Source: Dillenia suffruticosa
Lineage: Eukaryota; Streptophyta; Magnoliopsida; Dilleniales; Dilleniaceae
Reading direction: 5' to 3'
Assembly (NCBI GenBank): GCA_033439265.1
Contig: JAVTVX010000005.1
Coordinates: 9,372,001-9,436,000, forward strand
Length of the DNA stretch: 64,000 nt
Shown: piece after piece, positions 1 through 12,743 of the stretch
How positions within the stretch are numbered: the first letter of the stretch is position 1
Layout: every line of letters begins with the position of its first letter
Notes under the pieces: generated by a model
Told to the model about the DNA's origin: nothing
The model's database searches: none
What the model saw: the letters and a program-made list of their open reading frames with translations, nothing else
Program-made: the position numbers and the translations under genes

Positions 1-380
1 TGGACCATAAACATACATTATGGAGTAATTCTAGTAATTAATATAAAAGTCTAATTGTATTAATAGGAATACAGAGGTATGAAACACCAAACCTCACCTT
101 TAAATTTATTGAATCACATGATCCTTTGAGCTCCAAACTACTTAATAAGATTGTTCAAAATAATCTCAAAAAATAAAGTCTTACAAGATCAAGTGCAGGT
201 CTTCATGATTCCTTCCCATTTCAAATTCCAAATATTCAACCCTTGTGATCAAAAAATTAAGTCAATTTGCGCCAAGGAAATACATTAGTAATTCAATCCA
301 GGTGTCATCAAAATGTTAGTCATCGAAACCTCTGAAACCTAAATGGTATTCTTTCACCCTCTGTAATAGTCTAATATCAA
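1..380. other. AT-rich sequence, no gene seen
   Basis: No coding frame or RNA gene is visible. This may be the flank of the large CACTA-like element or part of its terminal region. I could not find a clear CACTA terminus or 3-bp duplication here, so the left boundary of that element stays open. Confidence 0.4.
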
Positions 381-760
381 AATAGAAGTTTTGCCGATGA
401 CTTATACTCAATTGGTACCGTTAATACAAAATAAAAGTATTATATCGATGGTAACGTTTATTGTCGGTAAATATTAGTAACAGTTTTTTAAAATTATACC
501 GACGATTATGGTTGAAATTATCGAAAATAATATAGATTTGCCGACAGTTTTAAAATGGTCGTCGATAAAACAATTTGAATCGTGAGTATAGGTAGCAAAC
601 CGTTTGTATAAACAACACTCTATATTTACGGATATAAAGACGTTTAAATTTATATACCCTTATCCTTACGGCTATAAATTGTGATGGCCAAATATAGATT
701 TTATAGTCACAATTTTGAAAAGTGTCTATATAGGCAATACTATATGTATGGCCGTTGTGA
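380..760. repeat. Subterminal-like region with GCCGAC/CGTCG motifs
   Basis: Short motifs such as TTGCCGATGAC, GTCGGTAA, ACCGACGA, TTGCCGACAG and GTCGTCGATAA recur within about 180 bases. They are followed by repeats of the type ATATTTACGG/CGGATATAAAG. Similar short 'CCGTCGG' strings mark the ends of the clear CACTA element at 52305-53938. This suggests the left terminal zone of the large element, but no terminal CACTA was found. Confidence 0.4.
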
Positions 761-779
761 TGATGGGTAAATATAGTAA

Positions 780-955
780 GAAATGGTAAGTGTAAAAAGA
801 TATGATAAATAACGGTAAATGTAGGAAAAGTAAGGTATGGGAAGTGTAGAGATGTAAGGTAGGTAACTGTAGGATATGTAGGATATGGTAAGATATGGTA
901 AGTATAGGATATTTAAGATATGGTAAGTATAGGATATTTAAATTAACGTTTAGAA
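780..955. repeat. Short purine-rich tandem repeat (GTAGGATATGGTAAG type)
   Basis: Variants of GGTAAGTGTA, GTAGGATATG and GATATGGTAAG follow each other, for example two near-identical copies ending in TAGGATATTTAA. This is a low-order tandem repeat between the left motif-rich region and the long satellite. No coding sequence is present. Confidence 0.6.
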
Positions 956-959
956 AAGT

Positions 960-3320
960 ATTGGAAACAGTTAATCGGGTATATATGTTAGTGAATGTTA
1001 CTATTTTATATCGTAAATGTTACTATATAATTTATTGTGATTACATAATAAATGTTACTATTCTTTTATGATGAGAGATAAATCAGTTTATTATATTTCA
1101 CATCCCTTGTTATAATAGTATGTTATTATTTTATAGTAAATGTTACTATATTTTATCGTGATTACATAATAAATGTTAATATATGTTTTTATCCGTTAAT
1201 TTGACTATTGTGTTTAGCTTAATAATAAATAATAAATGTTACTATTTTTTATGACGAAAAACAAGTAAATTTACTATCTTTCATTATTATAATAGTAAAT
1301 GTTACTATTTGATAATAAATGTTACTATATTTCATTGTGATTACATAGTAAATATTATTATATCTTATTATCCGTTAATTTGACTATTGTAATTAGTTTA
1401 ATAGTAAATGTTACTATCATTTCATCATAAGAGACAAATAAATTTACTTTCACATCTGTTATTATTATAGTAAACGTTACTATTTTATAATAAATATTAC
1501 TATATTTTATTGTACTTTTATAGTAAATGTTATTATATTTTATTATCTGTTATTATGACTATTGTGGTTAGTTTAATAGTAAATATTACTATTCTTTTAT
1601 AATTAAAGACAAATAATTTTACTATTTTTCACATCTATTATTATAATAGTATATGTTATTATATTTTATTATACTTATATGATAAATGTTACTAAATATT
1701 ATTATTTGTTAATTCGATTATTGTGATTAACTTAATAGTAAATGTTACTAGAGACAAATAATTTTTACTATTTTTTGCATTTTCATTGTTATAATAGTAA
1801 ATGTTACTATTTTATAATAAATGTTACTATATTTTATGGTGATTATATAGTAAATGTTACTATATCTTCTTATCCGTTAATTTGACTATTATGGTTAGTT
1901 GAATAGTAAATGTTGCTATCCTTTTATCATAAGAGACAAATAAATTTACTATTTTTCACATCCGTTATTATAATAGTAAATGTTACTATTTTATAGTAAA
2001 TGTTACTATATTTAATTGTGATTATATAGTAAATGTTATTATATTTTATTGTCTGTTATTTCGACTATTGTGGTTAGTTTAATAGTAAATGTTACTATTT
2101 TTTCATTATGAGAGATAAATAAATTTACTACATTTCACATATGTTATTATAATAGTAAACGTCACCATTTTATAGTAAATATTACTATATTTTATTGTGG
2201 TTTCATATTAAATGTTATTATATTTTATTATCTGTTAATATGACTATTATAGTTAGTTGAATAGTAAATATTACTATCTTTTTATTATGAGAGACAAATA
2301 ATTTTACAACATTTCACATACGTTATTATAATAGTATATTACTACTTTATAATAAATGTTATGGTTACATGGTAAATATTACTAAATATTATTATCTGTT
2401 AATTTGACTATTGTGGTTAGTTTAATAATAAATGTTACTATCCTTTTATCATAAGAAATAAATAAATTTACTATATTTTTCATCTGTTATTATAATAGTA
2501 AACATTATTATTTTATAATAAATGTTACTATATTTTACTGTGATTTCATAGTAAATATTACTATATTTTATTATCTATTAATATGATTATTGTGGTTATT
2601 TTAATAGTAAATATTACTATTCTTTTATTATGAAAGACAAATAATTTTACTATCTTTCACATCCGTTATTATAATAGTATATGTTACTATTTTATAGTAA
2701 ATGTTACTATATTTTATTGTGGTTACATGGTAAATGTTATTAGATATTATTATCTGTTAATTCGACTATTGTGATTAATTTAATAGTAAATGTTACTATC
2801 CTATCATCATGAGAGACAAATAAAGTTACTATCTTTCACTTCCGTTATTATAATAGTAAACGTTACTATTTTATAGTAAATGTTACTATATTTTACTATG
2901 ATTTCATATTAAATATTATTATATCTTATTATCTGTTAATATGAGTATTGTGGTTAGTTTAATAGTATATGTTACTATTTTATAGTAAATGTTACTATAT
3001 TTTATTGTGGTTACATAGTAAATGTTACTAGATATTATCTGCTAATTCCACTATTATAATTAATTTAATAGTAAATGTTATTAGAAAAAAAAAATTTACT
3101 ATATTTTACATCCGTTATTATAATAGTAAATGTTACTATATTTTATTGTGATTATATAATAAATGTTATTATATTTTATTATCTTTTAATTTGACTATTA
3201 TGATTATGTTACTATCCTTTATCATAAAAAACAAATAAATTTACTATTTTTCATATCCGTTATTATAATAGTAAATGTTACTATATTTTTTTATAGTAAA
3301 TGTTACTATCTTGTAGTAGT
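960..3320. repeat. Satellite of about 13 units (~180 bp) with palindromic TAGTAAATGTTACTA core
   Basis: Units are marked by a recurring segment of the type GAGACAAATAAATTTACTA followed by CACATCCGTTATTATAATAG. The marker recurs at about 1065, 1250, 1428, 1602, 1745, 1928, 2108, 2286, 2450, 2631, 2810 and 3225, mostly 164-185 bases apart. Each unit holds several copies of TAGTAAATGTTACTA, whose arms AGTAA and TTACT are inverted repeats of each other. The motif therefore occurs many dozens of times. By analogy with TNPA-binding motifs of En/Spm this could be a subterminal binding array. That role is inferred. Confidence 0.75.
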
Positions 3321-3329
3321 AAATGTTCA

Positions 3330-3640
3330 TATTTTATAGCATGCAAGAATGCATGCACACACCTAGATGGCAGTGTCGCGGGGCAAGGGCGGCTATGCTG
3401 AGCGTGCAATAATGCATGCGTGCTCAGGCTTGGACGGTTGTGCTGCGGAGGCCAGCATGACTGTGTCGCTGGTACAGTAATGTATACGTTGGTATGCCTG
3501 GACGACTGTATTGCGGAGGCCAACGCAGATGTGCCACGCATGCGAGAATGGATGAGTACGCACGCCTGCACGACTATACCGCGGGCATCTGTGTGGCTGT
3601 ACCATGCAGGCATTATCGCGTACATGGTTTTGAAAATTGA
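3330..3640. repeat. GC-rich tandem module in AT-rich surroundings
   Basis: The base composition jumps abruptly from about 15-20% GC to more than 50%. Inside are imperfect repeats such as GTGCTGCGGAGGCCAGC, GTATTGCGGAGGCCAACGC and CGTGCAATAATGCATGCG. Open frames on both strands here are by-products of repeat composition. Related strings (GTTGTGCCGC, GCAGGCATT) occur again at 22.5-23.1 kb. Confidence 0.6.
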
Positions 3641-3659
3641 ATTATATTATAGATACATC

Positions 3660-4835
3660 TGATGTGTGATAAATGTGATAAATATAAATGTAATAAATTT
3701 GGTGGATTGTGGTAAATTTAATGGATTGTGAGTGTGGTAAACTCACTAAGATGAGTAAGTGTAGTGTTTAATTCATATCGCATGCTGGCACAGTGGAGAA
3801 GAAAAAATGATTTGTATTGATATTGAACACCCGATTCATTCTTCATTCAGCCTACTTTGACTTATCCTGGGTCTCATTTATCATTTGATGGTAGGATTGT
3901 TGGAGAAGAAAAAATTCTTTTATTGAAATTGAATTTGAGATGAGAAAACCAATGATTACAATTTTGAAGAAAATGATTACAATTTGAAATAAAAGAGATT
4001 CACAATTTTTATTTTCCTTTGTGCATTTTCCTTTCTTCTTCTGATTGTTGTCGAATTTTTTTTCCCTTGCTTACTCCATCTTCTCCATAATTTCAGGACG
4101 AACAAATTATAGTGAGATATGAGAAATTTGAGAAAATATTCTTTTCTCAAGAAATTAAGATCCTACAATAAATCAATCATAAAACCATAAGTAGATAAAT
4201 ATAATATATGAGAATACCAAAATAAGAAAACAGTTATAGATAACTTTCTTCTTGAGTGGGTAAACTTATAATCATGCCCGATTCTCATATTTCCAAAAAT
4301 CTCATAACAATAATTCACAATCATTTCTACATATAAAAATTATAGAAATATTTTTATATAATATCTAAAATAAAAATTATAAAGTTTAAAGTCTAAAGTC
4401 ACAGTTTAAAAAGACATAGCATGAGTAATTAAACTTATCTTAATCTTAATCTTACGTGTTAGGCTGTTGTGGAACTTGAACAATCACAATCTGAGAGATA
4501 ACGAAAGAATTTTCATAACTCTTCTCAATACAATTTTTCTACGAGACAAAAATGAAAAATTTATCGTTAAACCAATTTAAAATTTGGATATTTAAATATA
4601 ATAAATAAAATTACCATGAAAGTTTATAGATCATAGCCTTCATCGCGTCTAAAGCAAGATCCTAAGTGTAGAATATACATAATTTGCTCTGCCAAATGAA
4701 GAGCATAACAAAACCAATGATGTTTGAAAATCACAGGAATAAAAACTTGTAATCAAAATAGAAAAGTAGAATAGTATATTTAGAAATGTATATGCTTAAT
4801 AGAAATATATGTCTTTAATGTAAATAACTCACTAA
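3660..4835. other. AT-rich stretch, no gene recognised
   Basis: Nothing coding could be supported. The segment lies downstream (3' side) of the minus-strand Ulp1-associated relic and may include its lost 3' part. No match to a Ulp1 cysteine protease catalytic motif was seen. Confidence 0.4.
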
Positions 4836-4839
4836 GTCA

Positions 4840-7300
4840 CAGAAACGGAAATCAAATCCAAGTGCTTTTTGCAACAAGCAACTTTCAACCGTAGAAAATT
4901 CCCACTTGGTTTCATTGCTTTTGGTTTCTTGTTTTGTCTCAAAGGTAGAAACCATAGACATCTATTAAGAGAGGAAAAAAAATATGATATATGTGAGAAT
5001 ATAGAAAATAAAAAATAAGTACAAAGGAATAGAAAAAAGGAAATATGTTACCAATATAAAAAATGAAACACTGATAATTACAATATATTGTATTATGTAT
5101 ATATGCATATATTAATAAGATGTCCTCCTTATACCCATTTGGTGGAGTAGTATCTTTCTCGAATAATAGAAGAAGAAGACAGATGTTGATGGAATAGGAA
5201 AGAATAGGAAGGATGAAATATATACATAAATATTTCTTACCGAAAACCATAATGACATAACGCATCTAGACATGTTGGTGTTAAAGGTGTTGGTGTTGAA
5301 GAAACGGATGTAGCATTCCATAGTCTAAAAAAATATATAATTTCATAATCATAATATAATTATTGTAATATTAAAAAAATAGCAATAAATTTATAAATTC
5401 ATACCAATGTCCCTATCCAATGAGGGGGAAGCAATTCATAAGCATCACTCCACGACATGTAGCTTCCAGAAATATTATACAAGATTTTTCTATTAAATAT
5501 CATAAAATTTGAAATAAGTAAGATGTATGACAATCAAAGATCAGATAGTATAAACGACAAGCAACATAAATGTCAAATGGGAAATTTGCACACTTGCCTT
5601 GCATTATTTTTTATGGCTTTTCGTCCATAGAAAATCCAAACAATTTCTTTTTCATCTGAAAAATTCCTAAGATTAGCGAAGGGAAAATGAAAAGTTGTGT
5701 ATTTCTTCATTTCCTTTATTTCACTTAATGTATTGACAACTTTATATAATTCAGGATCTGCATCCTCATTTTCGTTCTCATTTTCATCTTTATCTAACCT
5801 CTCCTCATCTTTATCTAACCTCTCCTCATCTTCAAAAAACCTATCCTCCTGTTGCTCCAATACCACCTTTCCTTTCCCCTGTTTCTTTTGCTTCTTTGCC
5901 CCCTTCCCTTCATCATTCTCTTTTTGTTTCTCTTCTTCATCTACATCCTCTATATCATTGTCATCATCTTTATCATCATCTTCTGAGCATAATCGATTGA
6001 ACATATCAGACTGCATCTGGAGCAGCTTGGAGTGAATTTGAATAGACTCCGCGAATAACTTTTTAAGTTCCTCTTTAATGCCTCTCCATCAAAAAAGAAA
6101 TAGTAAGTTGGGATAATGATTTATTCGCATCGACACACTTACACAGACGGGTGCTTTTAAGGAAGTTTACCTTCAATTTTTGGCCCTAATTTTTGTCTTC
6201 ACTTGTTTCTGGTTCAACACTAGTTTCTTTTTTCAGAGACAACAAACCCTAGCAACAAGTTGATGAAATATATTGATGACATATATTGAGAAATACGTAA
6301 TTTATTTATAGAGAACATTGATTATTGATTTTACTATATAATAAAAAGTGATTTTTAACTTACATTCACATGCTCAAATCCAAGCTTTTACTAACCTGAT
6401 CAGTACTCCAATAGTGAATGGGTAGTTTGGTTCTCTCCCCCTCCAAATCACCAACCCTCACTTTTTCAAAATAAAAAAGCTATGTAGAAACCACAAATAC
6501 ATATGAGTTACATGGCAATTCATATATTTCTACAGTAATATTTATAAATATTCAATTGAATTGATTGAAAGTAAACTTACCATAAGTAGAAATAAATAGC
6601 CATCAATTCCTGTTTTCTTCCTCTGTTCCTCATCTCTTCTTCCTCTCTTTAGAAGACTATTGAATTGCCACACCTTATCGGCTAAGCATTGTTATACAAA
6701 ATTGGCCCAGTTGTATTTTCCAACATTATCAAGATTAACGATAATGGTAACAGAAATGTGCCTTGAAGTAAGAAATGGGTTGTAGGACACAGAAAGTACC
6801 CGAGAAGAAATAATAGAAAATATCTTTTGAAATCAGGGGAAGAGACATTTTCAGTATTTATTATCATCTCTTTTAACTAACTATACTTTATTTTTGAGAA
6901 AAACTTTTTCATATTTGAGAATTCCTTTGACGATTCATTGTGAAAACCAAAAACATCACATCCCCTATAAGGAATACCTAAAATTCGTCCTACCTCTTTT
7001 GAAGTTAGCTTAAAATGTTGATTTCCGACAATGCAAAGACTTTTTTCCGTAGATTCAAATCTTATGACAAGTCTTCACATAATTTTCTACTTAGTGTGTC
7101 ACATCTACGTTTCAAAAGTTTCCCGAATCCCATATTTTGTACAATAACTTTCATCTCGTCAGTCAAGATAGAAAATAATTCATTCGATTGTTTAGGAGAG
7201 CACCTTGTTAGAATGGACATTGTTTTTGTCCTACTCCTCCTTACGCTATCTATTTTTTGAAACTTCTCCTGATCTTCATGTTCTTTCCAATTCTCTATCT
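4840..7300 (-). pseudogene. Degenerate Ulp1-associated / DUF1985-type plant mobile gene
   Basis: Read on the minus strand, the first part (7295-6900) gives LTRCSPKQSNELFSILTDEM and then a segment ending LTSKEVGRILGIPYRG. Both are typical of the DUF1985-like N-terminal region of transposon-borne Ulp1-type proteins. The next part (6867-6560) has FKRYFLLFLLGYFLCPTT and GIDGYLFLLM, matching the conserved 'FLLGxxLCP' and 'GxxGCLxxL' blocks. A spliced segment near 6470-6380 reads VGDLEGERTKLPIHYW. A long acidic/basic tract (6016-5573) follows, including a duplicated DEERLDK. Short exons near 5460-5395 and 5325-5240 have good GT/AG borders. In-frame stops show that it is broken. The catalytic Ulp1 protease domain itself was not seen. 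The gene runs opposite to the transposase genes and is probably captured cargo. Confidence 0.6.
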
Positions 7301-8105
7301 ATTCACAAAAAACAGACAAAATGAAAATATAGATAATAACAATATACATAATTGAAACTAACTATAAGATTAAATAATCACAGAAATATAAAAGAAGAAA
7401 CTAACTAATCGTGAATGAAACCAAGTACAAGCCAGAGGTGGATTTCACTCTATTATTGGAAAAATGGTTTGTATGTGTCAAATCCATACAAATATGTAAA
7501 TTGTTTTGATGCTACAAATTTATTTAAAATGAAGCTTTGATTATATTTTAAAAAAGAAAAAAAAAAGAAAAACCTAAAATCGATTAAAATATATTAACCT
7601 GTAATCTTCTGCTTCTGTGTCTTCAGTGTCGTCCGTGCTTCCTCTGTTTCTGGTCCGTGTTTTCTATGTTTTCCTCCCTATTTCTCATATCCTCTTTCTT
7701 CCTGCCAGTGGATCTAGTTCTCATTTTTTGGTTTTTCGTTTTCCCTCTGCTCTCTCAACTTTTTGATCTTCTGAAGCCGTGACTCCTCTCTCTCGTTCTG
7801 CTGGTCTTCTTCTTTCTGTGTTGTTGTTTGCAAAACGGCTTCTGGTTTCGAAAAAGTTCTTGATCTTCTTTCGTAGTGGTTTTGTGGGTTCGTGGGTTCG
7901 TGGGTTCATGGGTTCGTTCGTTCTCCTCACGGTGGTTTACAATTCTGAAATTATTTGTAAAATGAAATCTTAACCGTGGATGTAGCATCCATCTACGGTG
8001 AAGGTGAAGCATCCATCTTGAGTGAAGAAGGAAGAGGGTGCTGAGAAGACATTTTCGTGCAAAAATTTTTGAAAACCCAACCCTACCCATCCTAGCCATT
8101 AATCG
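7300..8105. other. Upstream region of the minus-strand Ulp1-associated relic
   Basis: The segment is pyrimidine-rich between 7600 and 7950 on the plus strand, that is, purine-rich on the strand of the relic. It has the character of a promoter or 5' leader. A small tandem repeat GTGGGTTC lies at about 7877-7915. Open frames here are short and have no recognisable domain. Confidence 0.35.
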
Positions 8106-9235
8106 TAGGCATTAATCGCTCACCCATATCATTATTATTATATTTTTATTGCATTACCCTAACTTTATATCTATTAACAGTTACAAACTAATTATATAAT
8201 ATATAATAACATATATATAATATATGTTAGTATAACTATATAATATATAATGGTTAGCTTATTATATTTATATTTCTAATATATATTTTTTGTCATAAAA
8301 TAATTATTAACATTACATTTATGTAGTAATACATATACATATATTATATAATAATAAGTGATATTATTATATTATTCTTGACAACTATATCACTACGTAA
8401 TACTACAATATTATTATTATATTGTTCTATGATATTATAACTATATCACTGTATAATACTACAACATTATATTATATTTATTTATGTTACTAATTATAAT
8501 AGAGTAAGAGTTACTGTTATATTACTATCTATTATTATTAGCATTAAGGTAATGTACTATCACATATATATGTAATATGTAATAACTAATATTATTATTA
8601 TATTAGTCTATTATATTACAACTACATTCCTATATATTACTATAACATTATATTATCTTTGTATATTATAATTATGTTATTGATATATTTCATAATAGAG
8701 TAACAGTTACTATATTATTATATATATTGTAAGGGTTACTACTATATTACTACGAATTAGAGTAACACATGATTAACATTACTATTACATATATATATAT
8801 AATAAGTAATAATATGAGGATTATATTCCTTTATTATATGATATTACAACTATATCACTCTCTGTTACTATAATATTATATTATCTTTAATATATTAAAT
8901 TTATATTAGTAATATATAACGGTTACTATTATGTTATCATATATTTTATATAACAGTTACTATTATATTTAGGATACGTAAAGTCAAATTAGTACACATT
9001 ATTCAAAATTTTTGACTGAAGGCTGCAAATGTAATGTGCAGGTAGCAAATGTGCAGAGGCTGCCGTGTACAAAAAGGATGTGCAAGAACAAATAAAATGT
9101 GCAGCAGGTATGTGCGGGAGTTTGAAAATCAAACACCAATTGAACGGATAAGACGAAGGGAAAACAAAGAAAGTTATGTTATTGCAAAGTTACTCCGTCA
9201 ACTCTACTACAAGTCTACAAAACTTTACTAGAACC
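8106..9235. other. AT-rich spacer with degenerate simple repeats
   Basis: From 8106 to about 8980 the sequence is almost only A and T, with recurring TATTATTATATTA and ACTATATCACTA strings. A short region at 9025-9110 repeats GCAAATGTGCAG/AATGTGCAGCAG variants. No gene is visible. Confidence 0.5.
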
Positions 9236-9523
9236 CATTAAATCCTATTAAACACTCCTTCAACTATGACCATTTATTGTTTATCAACCTAACTATTAAT
9301 TTTGGCTCTTATTGTTATCATATTAATATTACACACAATCTCATATCTCTTTCTCTCTCAGAACACAAAAAACCTCAGATCTTCTTCTTCTTTTTCCTCA
9401 GACAAAATCACAAAGAAGCCCAAATCTGTCTCTCAGCTCTCCTCTTCTTTTTCTTCTTCCTCTGCGGACCACATAACACATTGTTACTTTCCATTCCATC
9501 AGATATATCTCAAATCGCAGATA

Positions 9524-12500
9524 TGGCATCTTCTCGAAAACGGAAAGGGGTTCTCATTGAATGACAAAATTACAACAGCAATTACTTTCTTTCGTTCAGA
9601 AAAAGCAAAATTTTTGAGGAGATATTTTCTGATAGAAAAGTCACTCATGGTCGTTTAATTGATTGGAATTATTTGAAAAAAATAGGTTTTCTGCACGCAA
9701 GTTTTATCAAACACATCTGTCCTTCTTGGCTTGTTCATCCAAATAAAAAGGTTTATGAGTATGCCGTTAAAGTTTTTTATAATAATATAGAAAAAATTCA
9801 TGGTGATTGTGATATTGTTATTGATGGTAAAAATATGGCGTGTGCTTTTGAAAGTTATTTTGGTGGACAAAAAATATACGTTGATCTGACATTGATATGC
9901 AATGAGGGTGGTATTCAGTGGGTTGACTATGAAGAATGTTCCCGGTATTTTGAAACTAACATATTGATGGATGATCAAATAGTTTTTGATGATTACTATT
10001 TAGAGAGTTTTAGTACAAATGCTTCGAACTTAAATTTTCGTGAAAAAATTCTTCACTTTTTAGTAGTACATGTTATGAAGCCCCGTGTAAGAAATTTTAC
10101 CTCTATTACTCGTGATGATTTATAACATGCAATTTTGTCAATTTATTATTGTTATCATGATTTGAATTTGAATTGTTTAATGCACTAATGGTTGGTTTTA
10201 TTGAATTTTATTTTTAGGAGATTGAAATTGAAGACTTGGAGTAAATTGGGCTTAATAAGGCAAATTTGGAACTAATTAGGTCAAGACATCTTATTGGACT
10301 TTGAAGAAGGGAAGTTTGAATTTTAATTTCAGCATTCTAGTAGAGTTTCTAATTTTCTCAATAGGAAGAATCCTAATTAAATTAGAAAACTAGAAGAAAG
10401 GAAAGTTGCATTATTCTTTAGGAGAAAATGTCTTCTATCTTATTTTCTATGAAGAGGAAGAGTCATAATCAAATTGGAAGACTAGAAGGAAGGAAAGTTT
10501 CCTATTTTCACAAAAAGGGGCCGGCTACCTTGCTTATTTAAATACAAAAGGGATTACACTCAAAGACACAACATAATACTCTCTACACAAAAAAAAGGGA
10601 GGGCTGCTGCAGAGAAACACAATACTCCAAGGAGGTGGCTGCATCTTAAGGAGAAAAGAGAGGAATTTCATGACAGTTCATTCAATCTCTCATTAGGTTT
10701 TATTTTTTATTTTTTTCTTTCTTTTTAGGAACATTATTTTTTATTTTCTTGTGTTGATACTTACCACCATGAGTGGCTAGTTTCTTTATTCTGATTCAAT
10801 GGGAATTTTAATCGATTGTTCTTCATTGTGAGATTATGTTCTTAATTTAATTTCTTGTCTTTTATTCAAGTATTCGTCGATTCTTGATTTATTTTTATGA
10901 AGAATTGGTATTGGTTAATCTGACAATTTAATTCAATATCAATTTTTCTGCTGCATCCAGGATTTCAGTGATCTGCAATTGTCATGAATGAATGGTACGA
11001 GTAGCAAATAAGTTATATATGTTTATGGGTCGTTTGCCGATATTCATTTTAACCTAAGAAATCGATGAAACAAAATCGAATAATTGTACGGTTATCCTGG
11101 TTATTTGTATTTTGGTTTAACTGTTTTCACAGAACTTAATGTTGTCATTATTTGATATGGAACGCTATCGTGCCCAATCGATTAATGATAAGTTTTGATT
11201 GGATGCTGGGTTTGGTCAATTATTTTAGGAAAACACAAGATTTATTATGGCTATCCTAATAGATCTAAGGTTAAATGCTTGAATTGCAAGAATAATATTT
11301 TCAACCAATGATTAATAAGACAATCGAATATATAAACCCTTGGATTGGAGTTTGGTGAATTGAATTTCTTCTTTAAATTTTAGTATTTTTGCATATTTGA
11401 TTTGTCTTTTAATTTTACCTATTTAATTTTGATTTAGAAATTTTTTTTATAAACCCTCCATTTTATTTTGGCATTACTAAGAAGTTAAGTTAACATAATT
11501 CCCTTGGGATTCGACCTGGTAACCACTATTGCTACAGTTTGTTGCATTAGGGGAATCAGTATTAATTTGAGGGATTCGACAACCCGACCAATGATTTCTG
11601 GTTGACGGCTCAAATTATAGAAATAAAAAATCCAGGTTTGTATTTTTTGATTCGTCTCTTTATGATAAGGACCATCCGTTCTTCAAATAATTTGACATAT
11701 TGCAGCATAGTTAGAGGAATTTTAAAAAGTCAAGTAATAAATTTAAGGAAAGAAGACCATGTGCAATTAAGTATTACACATTCCATAAATGAGAGTACGT
11801 TACATAGAGTTTCTTGGATTAATGAAGATGGTTTTTGGATTAATGTTAAAAGAAGATATGCAAATTATAGGCAGATGAGGTAGTAGTTGTAGAGCCAGAG
11901 AGTGGGAAGGAAACTAAGAATGAAAGATGGATTGAAGTGATTGAATCTATTAACGATCTCAAAATTACGGATGTTGTTGATGACAAATTTGGTGAAGTTC
12001 GGAGAAAAATGGAAGAAATTCAGGGAGAAATGGCATAAATTTGAAAGGAAATGGGTGAAATAAAACAGAGTTTTTGTCGGTGCAAGCACCAAAATGACCA
12101 ATTCCAGGAACGATGTGAGGATCAGTTAAAACAAATTTTAATGGGGTTGATGGAAATGAGTGATATTGTAAGGATAAATTCGAATTTTATTATGTCCATA
12201 AGGGATTATGTCATAACTTCTAGAACTGCACCCTTTTCTTCTTCTAGACCTCATCCTCAGTTCACTTTTTCTGCTTATCCATTTGTGATGCGACCATTGG
12301 TTCTCCCCCGAGATCTTCATTTCCTCCTAAGCATAATCCATTTCATATTCCTGCATCTGCATCTGCACCTGTTGTTGCTGCTCCATCCTCTACTACTCCA
12401 CCACCATGCACTGCTCCATCTTCTCCTGCTATAGCTCCTCCACCGTCCCCATCCTCTTCTCCTGCTGCTACAATTGGATCCTCTGCTACAAATCCATCCC

Positions 12501-12546
12501 CTTCTTGTCAATCGAAAAAATATAGACCCAGAGTTAAATTTACATA
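9524..12546 (+). mobile_element. Relic of a 'putative plant transposon protein' gene
   Basis: The coding relic starts with MASSRKRKG at 9524. It continues through a conserved block (about 9600-10125) that includes the strings WLVHPNKKVYEYAVKVFYNN and GGQKIYVDL, typical of the plant transposon/retroelement-associated protein family (Pfam 'putative plant transposon protein'). The later part (about 11600-11880) fits the family's 'LPYG..I..IL...V.L' segment and ends in WINEDGFWI. A coiled region and a Pro/Ser/Ala-rich tail ending RPRVKFT at 12546 close the gene. A non-coding block of about 1.4 kb, which looks like an LTR, separates the two parts. Such proteins are commonly found in LTR-element contexts, so this is treated as a fossil. 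It is broken. Confidence 0.5.
10150..11590 (+). mobile_element. LTR-like block inserted in the plant transposon gene relic
   Basis: The block has no coding frame but shows features of a plant Ty3/gypsy LTR. There is a TATA-like TTATTTAAATACAAAAG region near 10535, then transcribed-type leader sequence, and a terminal part with CCCTTGGGATTCGACCTGG (about 11500), a string I associate with LTR ends of Athila/Tat-type elements. It lies between two halves of one protein relic. Exact TG/CA ends and a 5-bp duplication could not be fixed, so the limits are approximate and the family assignment is inferred. Confidence 0.4.
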
Positions 12547-12743
12547 ATTTTCACTTTTTTCATTTGTATTTATTTATAAATCTAGATTTTTAATTTGTCT
12601 CTTGCTTAAATATGTAGTCATGAAGATGTATCAATGTATGAATGTATTTCTGTAATTTCCAATTTCCAACTTTTTTCATTTGTAATTAAATATAATTCTA
12701 TGTTCTATGATTTAATTAATTAATCCTCCCGACTCTAATCTGC

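Noticed and set aside
371-385. Candidate left CACTA terminus (CTAATATCAAAATAG)
   Set aside because: Too far from CACTACAA-type ends and no matching right end or 3-bp duplication was found.
780-955. Interstitial telomere-like repeat
   Set aside because: The unit GTAGGATATGGTAAG does not contain the plant telomere repeat TTTAGGG or its complement.
1-3320. CRISPR-like array of short palindromic repeats
   Set aside because: Eukaryotic DNA. Spacers are themselves repeated and unit length varies, so this is a satellite.
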